From Hyparrhenia diplandra (taxonomy: Eukaryota > Streptophyta > Magnoliopsida > Poales > Poaceae), in NCBI GenBank assembly GCA_015847255.1, contig JADLZK010008404.1:1-64000 (forward strand): a stretch of DNA of 64,000 nucleotides, written 5' to 3'. The notes under the pieces were generated by a model. It was not told the DNA's origin, made no database searches, and saw only the letters and a list, made by a program, of their open reading frames with translations. Position numbers and translations under genes: made by a program. Below are positions 56,081 through 64,000 of this stretch, in pieces. Every line of letters begins with the position of its first letter. The first letter of the stretch is position 1.

Positions 56081-56859
56081 CCGTGTGTTTGGTTGAGGGC
56101 TGGTGGGTTGGGTTGAATCCAACCCAGTTTTTAGGGTTAGGTTGAACTCATCTCATTGTTTGGTTGCACCTCGATTTTGGGACGAGTCAACCCATCTCAT
56201 GTTTGGTTGAAGTAATTGAGAATATGGGTCGGATGCCAGGGTAACAGCGTTAGATTTGGACACTTTAGGCCATTTTGCACGAGGACCCCTAGAGTTTATT
56301 GAAATCCATCAAGATTGGATATGAAATTCCTTCTCTCTGATAATTTTACCTAATCAACCCTAAGAGTGAAATGAAATTATGTCGACACCTCTTCTTCCTT
56401 CTTTTCACGGGGACAGAGCACGGGACGGAGGTCCGCCACCACCGCATCGCGGCCACCACGCCAGTTTGGGCTCGCTGAAGCTTCGCCACCGCGGCCGGGC
56501 CGAGGGAAGCCGTGCCCGCGAGGAGGAGGGAGCCGCCGCGTCTTTGGCCGGGTCGCGCGCCGCGCGCGAGCTGGCGGCGCCGTGCAGCCTTCTTCGCGCT
56601 GGAGGGCGGGCTGGCGGCGCAGGGTGGTGCGGAGTCGAGCGGCGCGGGAGGGGCTGGCGTGGAGGCGGCAACGAGTGGCGGCAAACGGAGTCGTGACGGA
56701 AGATGACGGAAAGCCGAACCCGGGTGGGTCGGCTCCGTCGCTCAGATTTTGGGGACGAACCTAACCCGCATCTTCAAGGAATATTTTGGGAGCCAATCTA
56801 ACCCTCCTCTCTTTCCATCCAAACACTGCCAAGGATGGTTGGCTGAACCAAACACACGG
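56081..56859. mobile_element. PIF/Harbinger-like element with GC-rich cargo
   Basis: Perfect 14-bp inverted termini, CCGTGTGTTTGGTT (56,081-56,094) and AACCAAACACACGG (56,846-56,859), flanked by TAA on both sides (56,078-56,080 and 56,860-56,862). A TAA/TTA 3-bp duplication is typical of PIF/Harbinger. The middle (about 56,390-56,720) is GC-rich and open in several frames, unlike the AT-rich arms, suggesting captured genic DNA; its origin is not recognised. Confidence 0.8.
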
Positions 56860-56934
56860 TAAGATTCTTTAGTATAAACTATATGCATACAATGTCTTTG
56901 CATGTGTATTGAAATAGGCGAAGCTACATTTTTG

Positions 56935-57118
56935 TAACTAGCCCTACGTTATAAGCCGTCGGCAGCCGAGGCGCTGTGGTGACTTCATGAGCTTCAAGAT
57001 TTGCCGACTCAGTCCTTCGAAGGTGCTTATAGGGCTAGGATTTGCCTACGTGTGTTCATAGGGGTGAGTGTGCATGCATTTTGAGCGTCTGCGTTGTACT
57101 GTGTGTAATCTAAAAAAA
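56935..57118 (+). repeat. SINE-like 3' half and A-rich tail
   Basis: Shares TGTTCATAGGGGTGAGTGTG and GCGTCTGCGTTGTACTGTG with the repeat at about 268-345 and ends in an A run. The upstream part (about 56,940-57,040) is not similar to the first copy. Confidence 0.5.
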
Positions 57119-57328
57119 ATTGTACTACTCTGTTACCATCAATTTTTAATGTAGGAGTAAACCTGGTGATCTCCTACTTTAACTTCTCATTCACACACAT
57201 CGATCCCTGATGACCTCCTCGTGACATTGGCTCTAATTACACGCAACACAACCTTAGTGATCTTTGGAATAATAATTATGCAGGTCCCTAACTCTTGATG
57301 CAATAGATAGTACGTTCTCTATAAAATA

Positions 57329-57668
57329 CTCCCTCCATATTGGTATTAGAAGTCCTTTAGGACATGATTGTGCATACCAAGGAGTCATTAATTAGGGGTA
57401 ATTTTTTCATGTTTGCCCTTAATAAATAAGGTTACTTGATGCATTCTAAACACCAACACATGCACAGCCCATTGGCTAGCACAGCGCGCCCGAGGCACTC
57501 CAGTCGGGAGTTGCCGGTTCGATCCCAGCTGTAGCTTTAATTTTTGCCGTTCTTTGTGCAATTTATTAGGGGGCAACGGCGTCCAAGCTTGCTCGTGATT
57601 CTCGAAGGACTTCTTTTGTGCTCTGGCGTTTGGACGGTAAAGGACTTCTATTTGCATTACGGAGGGAG
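57329..57668. mobile_element. Stowaway-like MITE carrying a tRNA-like unit
   Basis: Termini CTCCCTCC (57,329) and GGAGGGAG (57,661-57,668) with TA on both sides; a second paired block AGAAGTCCTTTA/TAAAGGACTTCT lies just inside. TA duplication and CTCCCTCC ends fit Stowaway. The interior includes the tRNA-like segment listed separately. Confidence 0.75.
57465..57532 (+). ncRNA. tRNA-like sequence inside the MITE
   Basis: Box A-like TGGCTAGCACAGCG (57,473-57,486) and a consensus box B GGTTCGATCCC (57,516-57,526). ACAGC (57,465-57,469) pairs with GCTGT (57,528-57,532) as a short acceptor stem; CCCGA (57,489-57,493) pairs with TCGGG (57,504-57,508) as an anticodon-like stem with an oversized 10-base loop. 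The T stem has one mismatch. It is too irregular for a working tRNA but could bind the pol III machinery. Confidence 0.5.
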
Positions 57669-57759
57669 TAGTATCTCATCTCGTATTTTCGATATGTGCA
57701 TGCAATCTATATCTTATTCATGCACGATATGATCTTGAATGCAATGATACAATCTCTTA

Positions 57760-57987
57760 GGGCGTCCGCAATGGTAATAGCTAGTACTAGCTACGTAGTC
57801 GGTGACGTGGAGGTGAGAGATAACAAGAAAGACTATTTTATATTGGTGGACCCACATGCTCCTCTCACATGTTCTTGGGCTACGTGAAATAGTCTTATTT
57901 ACATGTAGCTAGTGACTATTCTCTCTCTTACTTTTTCCATGTCACGTCATATCTAGATAGCGAAATAGCTAACCATTGGGGACGGCC
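57760..57987. mobile_element. MITE (GGGCGTCCGCAATGG termini)
   Basis: The left end GGGCGTCCGCAATGG and right end CCATTGGGGACGGCC are inverted repeats with two mismatches. About 228 bp, noncoding. Confidence 0.75.
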
Positions 57988-57989
57988 GT

Positions 57990-59140
57990 AGAAAATGGCA
58001 GAGGCAGCATATTTTGGAATCCCAAACGGGTTTATTTAGCAGCAGTAACGTGACTGATTAGAGTCACATGGCATGCGGAGGGAGGGCCAAGTATCAGTGA
58101 CAACAATTAAGTCTTGGCACGCAGCACGCAGTAGCGTCCAAAAAGTGCGATGCGACCCAGGCAGGACAGCTGGACGAGACCCAGGCAGAACAGCAGATTC
58201 TCTGTCAGAACACCCAGGTCGAATTGTATTTTTTTTTTTTTTGTGGAACGACATTATTGTAATTACTAGCTAGGAAGATGCAGGCTAGACGCGAATTTGT
58301 TGACGGAGCATGCTAAACGCTTGCATCTTGTGACTTTGTTCGTGTGGGCGCGAGTCTTTAGAACCATAGGTGCAGAACTTGTTTTAACCGCGTACGTATC
58401 CGGTTTCGGCTGTCCGCTACTCGCGGATTCCGTGGGCAATTCGACCACGTAACCGCCGGGACAAAGATTTTTACGAGCGACTTTTTAGTTGCACAGATAG
58501 AGATGGATAGATTAATTAGGAGTAGACTGGCAGAAATTTTCGTGTTTTATTATTAGGTATAGATTAATTAATTACACAGTAGTGTCAAGAGATGGACGAG
58601 CCTACGAATCCCCCGAGCCCACATGTCGTTCGTTGGGCAGTCGCTCCCTGGACCTGGGCCAGATGGGCTAGGCTTTTGATGTCCAATCCAACGGCACACG
58701 ACTAACAGCACGAGGTTAAATGACTTCATTGACTCAAGCACGGAAGAAGCCGATTCACAATGGTATCTTGTTTAGTTATTATTAATTAATATAATAAAAA
58801 CGGTATGATAAATGCTACGTAGATAATAAGATTTTCGGGTCACAATCAATGTTTTGTCAAGTTCATAGCAAAGGTCATATGTTGACGTTGCAGTAGCTAA
58901 TTGCATCAAAGCAGAAAGAAACCACGTAGATGGATTAAAGTGAAACAGTCATATGGTTTGACGTTGCAGTAGCTAATTACATCACAGCAGAAACAAAAAT
59001 ATTCAAAAGGTCAACAGTCCGAGCTTTGGCAGAACATGAGCTAACCAATTGCCCAGTCAGAGGATGCAGGATGCATGGGCAAGCCATGGATAGCCTAATA
59101 TCACCGCTACCAGCATATTGCAAAAGTTGAAACCAACAAC
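57990..59140. other. Intergenic; nothing recognised
   Basis: A direct repeat of CAGTAGCTAATTGCATCA-type sequence near 58,890 and 58,965 and a 15-base T run near 58,228 are the only structure seen. No coding signal. Confidence 0.5.
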
Positions 59141-59141
59141 G

Positions 59142-60846
59142 TTAATTGTTTGTTGCACGAATGACATGCGCATTCATCGTGTGCTTCATATTTTCAGGTA
59201 GCTCAAAGAGGCAGAGATCTCCCAGCCGCAACTCGGTGTCACAAGCAAACTATTTCCACCCTTTTCATAAGCCTTTTGAAGCATCAGTGTTTGGTCCTCA
59301 AATGGTAGATATACATCAGCATATACTCTTGGTATGTCCTGATTGCAGTAGGGAAGTGTTATGGGTTAGATGAAAAATAGCACAAGCTAGAAGTACTTGC
59401 ATCAGATCGTGAAAGATATGTGAAGTCAATAAGTCATGATCAGTAATGTAAAATCCTACTCAAGTTGGTTCAACATGGCGACTCAACCTGATGTGTCGGA
59501 TGGGGAGGTTGATGAACTGGGGTTGACATTCATATTTCCCTCCCTTTTGCTTCCAGGGGATTTCATGGGAACATCTTCGCAACTGCTTGAAATTTCATTG
59601 TGCACTTCCCTTCTTTCTCTGCCGGTGATATGATTTCTCTTGACACAGCATGGCGGCATTTTCTCACAACAACTAAGATCAAATATCAAAACCTTCAATT
59701 GAGAAGTCCCATCATACTTGAATACCAACAAGTCCCCATGTTCAAGTCATGGGCAGTAACAAATGTCTTCCATCCCGTTTGAAGGACTAGTTCGCCTAGA
59801 TTCTTAGCTACTTCAACATCAAAAGTGTGTCCACAGCGGGATTCTAGCTTAACACTGTTTGCCATTAGCCCTCTGAAATGTTGCTCGAATTTACCGGGTA
59901 TGACCTGCATCAATATGCTCAAGAAGTTGGATGATAGTGCAACAATTTCCATTCCAGACCCCATAACAAATAAGTAGTAGTTGTAGTACTTAATTGTCCT
60001 TCTAAGGACCAAGATCATCCGAAACTGTTAAACTATATTAACACGTTAATTCACATATTAAAGGATCAGAACGACGGAACAAGCTAAGCTCTTATATATA
60101 TCTTCATTTAAGAAGTTTTTTTTTTTTCAATTCAAGAAGTTGGCTTTTTGTAAATGTTTTTTGTAACAATCTCAGTTGCCTTTTTTTTTTTTTTTTATTA
60201 AATTTTCAGTAGGGGTCTTGACACCTCCTGTTCATTCAAAAAATGAAAAATCAAGAAGTTGGCTGACAGTGCAATGATTTCATTCCAGACATCAACAAAC
60301 ACATAGTACTTAGTTGCTCACATGATCAGATTTGAGACTAAGTTTATCCCTAGAAACTGTTTATATCTATATTAATATGGCAACATGTCAAAGAACTGAG
60401 GACTAAATATATTATCAGGTTGCACTAGCATTCCTGTCCAAATCTAGTATTGGTTACAAATGAACAACAATAATACGTCACCAATTGTAACACCAGGTCT
60501 GGCTAAATCTGCACCTATAAGAGGCCAAATCTTTGCATTCAGGTTTCTTCTGGGACTAGGGACGGGAGATGATGGAATTGCCAAATCTGAACTGATAAGA
60601 GGCCAAATCTTTGGAGCAAAATGAACAATTGCTAACACAATATTCCCTCTTGCCGCAGCAAAAGTTAAAAGGAACACCTCCCACTTCCCAGGAACACAGT
60701 GGACGGACTTGAAAACTTACCAATCGTTCACGAAAATCACCAACCAGAACCTTGAAGAAATACTTGTCCTTCTCATCCTTGCAATCGGAATAGAAATATG
60801 CATCCTTCTCCCTGCTTCTCTTACCAAGCTTTCTCATCTTTACCAC
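59142..60846 (-). pseudogene. Second REM-type B3 gene, damaged
   Basis: Exon 1 (60,846-60,721) encodes MVKMRKLGKRSREKDAYFYS, then KDEKDKYFFKVLVGDFRERL; the donor is TTG|GTAAGT. Exon 2 begins at 59,904 (acceptor TGCAG) with VIPGKFEQHFRGLMANSVKL, then DVEVAKNLGELVLQTGWKTF: B3 domain 1. At a C4 run (59,734-59,737 on plus) the frame is lost; it resumes one base off as LVFKYDGTSQLKVLIFDLSC and runs to 59,483. Further on (about 59,142-59,350) is the end of a second B3 domain (RLGDLCLFELPENMKHTMNA, then HVIRATNN and stop), but its middle is shortened and out of frame. Same architecture as the gene at 37,101-38,692, so probably a decaying paralogue; the single-base break alone could be an assembly error, the short second domain could not. 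Confidence 0.75.
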
Positions 60847-61513
60847 ACCTACATCAAAGATAGTAGCATGCCGATGACATGCCAGAACAGAACGAAGGAA
60901 GTTGGAGAAGTAATCAATAATCGCAAGCTACAAAACCTTTGCTGTTACAGAAAGTGTCTCGAGCAAAATCAAGTCATACTTGTGGTAAAGTTTGGCACGA
61001 AAATAAAGGCCCTGATCAGCTGTGCTTAGTCTCAGCAGCAACAGCTGCAGCCACAACCCCCCAAAGGGCAGCTAATCAGGGCAAGAAAAAAAAATGGTGC
61101 TAAGAAAGGGTGGCGCAGCATAATCAGTATAACAAATAATTGTGGGGAAAAAATTATAATAGTACAACTAATCTGGGATATGACAAGTTGTGGTTACAGA
61201 CAAACAGATCCAAAGTGCATATATGATATGATAATCTTTGATGATCTTGGGACACCCAAGCTACAAGAAACAAGGAGTACCTGCAGCTTCCTGATACCAA
61301 GCACAAGCTTTGGTGATCACAAAAACACGCTCCTTTCAACCGTAGAGACACCAACCTTAACGCAAGCAAGCCCTAGTAGCAGTCCCTGCTCTAGGGTGTG
61401 CATTTATAGCGTGTTTGGGTGGGTGGCCAGCGAGTGCCTAGATGGCGACGAGGACCAGGCCCACGGTAGCCAACATCTTGTACTAAGGGCACCCGTAATG
61501 GCGAGCTCATGTA
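60847..61513 (-). other. Upstream region of the damaged B3 gene
   Basis: No domain is recognised on either strand. On the minus strand it is the expected promoter/5' UTR side of the B3 paralogue. Confidence 0.35.
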
Positions 61514-64000
61514 ACACCCCAAATTATGCCTCTTTTGGAAATAGAGCTTAAATGATTTATTTTATACCTTTGTGTTCATGAAATATAGGAAAATTAATAT
61601 TTTTCATTAAATTAAAATTTATCATAGGCTTAGAAACATGGTTGGAGCATTCATGCTGGTGCATTGGATTTATTTTGTGTTGTGAGATTTTGAACTGAAA
61701 CTAAATTGTTTCTAAATGATTTGAGAAAATTCAGTTAATTCAATTAAAAAAAAAGAGAATTCTTTTCTCCCTCTCTATTCCCAGCCGCACTTTGCCTATT
61801 TTTTGTTGGCCTGTTTCCTTTATGTAGTGCAGCAGGTTCAGCACGTCTCCTCTTGTGCAGGCCCAACATCGTCGGAGCTCCCTTCATCTTTCTGTTTCAC
61901 TGCCAGCCGGCACCTAGTGTCAGCCATAACCATTGATCCAACCGACCGTATCCCTCTCAATCTCCTCCCTTTCCATCTTTGGAACATCTTTGGCCCTATA
62001 TAAAGCTATGCACCGTAACCTGAGCGCTGCCTTAGCCCTAGCTGCTTCGCGCCGCCGTTTTGCATCTCGCCCACAAAAAGCACCGAAGCTGCTGCAGCAG
62101 AGAACATCGTCGTCTGCTGCCTTGCTGCCGTCCCACCCTGGTACCGGAGTTCTGTGTCGAGGTGGTCGCCGTCCGCTGCCTCTCTGCCGCCGGCAAGTAC
62201 CTTGTGCCGCGTCCTCACGTCAAGGTTTTCCTGGTTCCATCTCGTTCTCTGTTTTCTCTCACCGCCGCGCGCCGAAATCTGCAGGGAGCTGCCGAAGCCG
62301 CCACGGCATCTGATCCGGTGTTGTTTCTCCGTCGTCCCGAGCCCGTTGCCGAGCTTGACACCACGCTGTGCCTTCATCGCAGTCGTTGAGAAATCCCTAG
62401 GTGAGCTCACATGATCCACCTCTCTAGCTTCTTGTGTCCCTTCCCCGATCAAACCGAGAGAAGCATGTACGTTGTTTCCGGCGAACTCGAGTGAGGCTTC
62501 ACTGCCGGCTATGCATGGCCTCCATCGTAGCTTTCTGACATCATATTAGCTTGATGACATCATGCATAGGATTCCTGGCCGTTTTTCTTTAGAAAAATAA
62601 ATCCACAAATACAAGAAAAATACACCACATGTTAGTTGTTGTTAGATTCATAACGCCGAGACCTGTGCAGCAAAGCTCCATCGCCGGCCATGACATCATT
62701 CCTAGCTTGCTGGCCTCATCCATATGTTTTTTTTTTAGCCGGTTTCTTTTAGAAAAAAATAAATAAATATAGAAATACCATACATGGTAATACGCATGTA
62801 CCTACGGCCACCATGAAAGCCACCACGTAGCTAGCCACCTCCTGCTGGTTCCTGTTTTGGCTTCTAAAAGCACGCTCATGCTAATCACGTCATCCACATG
62901 CAAAGTTTCTCTCAGCAATCTATAGAAGTTCCTAGCTCCAATTCACATTTGACCAGTTCCAAAAGCTTTGAATGTCCATATATATCTTTCAGCTATGTCT
63001 TTGTTTAATCAACCTTATGCTCACGTTTATAGCTAGGCTGACATGGTATTAGTGTAGCGGTGCGTAGACGTTTTCAACCTGTTTTCTCTATTGGTGTATT
63101 GTTTTAATTTAGTTCTATTGTTTGCTTCGTGTATGATTGCCGGATGCTTGTGTGGTGCTTTGTGACGATGTCCAGTCGGTGAGCTTTACGTTGGTGATCT
63201 GGAAGAAGTCAACGAATCAAGGAGTTCTTTGAAGCTTTGGACTTGAAGAAAGGATCGATATTAAGGCAAGTATAGTTTTGGGATATGTTAGCTTTTAACC
63301 ATGATCATATGACTTAAATGATGTTTATGCAATGAACGTTAAACATGACTATTAGCAACATGTGGACTTGTCTGTATTAGTCTCCGGGACTTACAGTACA
63401 ACTGAGAGTGCCGCATCTGTGGCTTTAGTCAAGTATGAGGAACTTTTCTAGTTTGTTAGTTGTTGCTGATCTTGCGGTAGCCTAGGTTGCAGAATGAGAT
63501 CATGGAGGGTTTCATTCGCCTAGATGCTCCCCTGCGGGACGCTAACCGGCTGGTTAGGAACCTTTGAAAGACTTCATAGTGAACCCTACCAACCTTCCTT
63601 GGAAGTGGGTTAAGAGGCCGATCACCTCGGGCGAAAAGGGTAAATCACGACTCACGGTGAAAGTGTACACCCTGCGCTTGAGTAAAAACCGGTATATCAG
63701 CCGTGCTCACGGTCACGAGCGGCCTTGGAACCTTTGCATTAAAGATGATGACCTATGTTTGTTTAACAGTTCATAATTTATCGTTTATGCTCTACATTAT
63801 TATGTTATAGTGATCATGGTATTTGGGTAAGATATTGCCTTGCCATTCTTGTTGAGTTCGACATGGACTCACTCTTGCTATTCCCCCACACCTCAGGTGA
63901 AGTTTAGGCTTGTGATCAACCAGTCAGTCGGTCCCTGTGGAGTCCGCATCAGAGGATCGGAGTGTTTTCCGCTGTCTGCTAGCTGAGGTTATGTTCTTTA
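61514..64000 (+). mobile_element. Start of a long noncoding LTR-like repeat, cut by the window end
   Basis: Begins TGTAACACCCC like the 3.7-kb insertion at 48,722. A TATA box CTATATAAAG (61,994-62,003) is followed by a GC-rich leader-like region (62,020-62,400) and AT-rich sequence. From about 63,480 a conserved-looking stretch follows; one frame reads PTNLPWKWVKRPITSGEKGK then NRYISRAHGHERPW, which I take to be repeat sequence rather than a gene. Internal promoter plus TG start suggests a very long LTR. The 3' end and any target duplication are outside the window. Confidence 0.5.
61994..62003 (+). promoter_or_regulatory. TATA box in the LTR-like repeat
   Basis: CTATATAAAG, a strong plant TATA match, about 480 bp inside the repeat; transcription would start near 62,030. 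Confidence 0.5.

Noticed and set aside
57465..57532. A functional tRNA gene
   Set aside because: The acceptor stem is only 5 bp, the anticodon-like loop has 10 bases and the T stem has a mismatch.
63564..63776. A 70-codon frame with PTNLPWKWVKRPITSGEKGK
   Set aside because: It lies inside the LTR-like repeat and has no recognisable domain; I treat it as noncoding repeat sequence.

Overview
The window is nuclear DNA from a grass (Poaceae), most likely from the rice tribe or a close relative. Three things point there: a GC-rich single-exon UDP-glycosyltransferase, REM-type B3 genes of the kind that form a cluster on rice chromosome 3, and dense Tourist/Stowaway-like MITEs with Ty3/Gypsy and other LTR retrotransposons. 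There is no prokaryotic-style operon, rRNA gene or CRISPR array. Roughly three quarters of the sequence is transposon-derived. Exon boundaries below come from splice consensus plus frame continuity and were not checked against transcripts.

Layout. 1-5,060: SINE-like sequence and unassigned GC-rich repeat debris. 5,061-17,870: a complete Ty3/Gypsy element (Tat-like) with 623/622-bp LTRs, ATTTG target duplication, a decayed gag-pol and a separate antisense coding region. 18,695-19,989: a foldback MULE-like element with a 9-bp target duplication. 20,372-21,311: a two-exon gene for an orphan I29 (cathepsin-propeptide-like) protein. 21,797-29,563: two MITEs at one ATA site, the first split by a 6.8-kb LTR element (21,978-28,758) in which I see no gag or pol and whose interior is packed with short hairpins. 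29,567-32,271: repeats and a broken LINE. 32,272-33,824: a divergent pair, a membrane-protein gene (minus, frame broken by one base) and an NFD6-like mitochondrial protein gene (plus). 37,101-38,692: a four-exon two-B3-domain REM gene (minus). 39,061-40,585: a LINE-derived retroposon with a 15-bp target duplication. 43,203-44,669: an intact UGT92-like glycosyltransferase (minus). 44,717-54,389: a Ty3/Gypsy chromovirus (minus) inserted just upstream of the UGT start codon and itself interrupted by a 3.7-kb insertion. 54,395-59,140: MITEs, a PIF/Harbinger-like element with GC-rich cargo, and a Stowaway-like MITE containing a tRNA-like unit. 59,142-60,846: a damaged second REM B3 gene (minus). 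61,514-64,000: the start of a further long noncoding repeat that runs off the window.

The host genes do not form a pathway. The two B3 genes are probably members of one local tandem family. The membrane-protein and NFD6-like genes share a short intergenic promoter interval. The UGT has probably had its ancestral promoter pushed about 9.7 kb away by the chromovirus, whose 3' LTR now points at it.

The most unusual structure is the hairpin array at about 22,530-26,755. It holds dozens of short perfect inverted repeats, mostly 4-8 bp stems. The stem sequences all differ, but many enclose the same kind of 5-base loop (TTCNN on the plus strand, NNGAA in the element's sense orientation).
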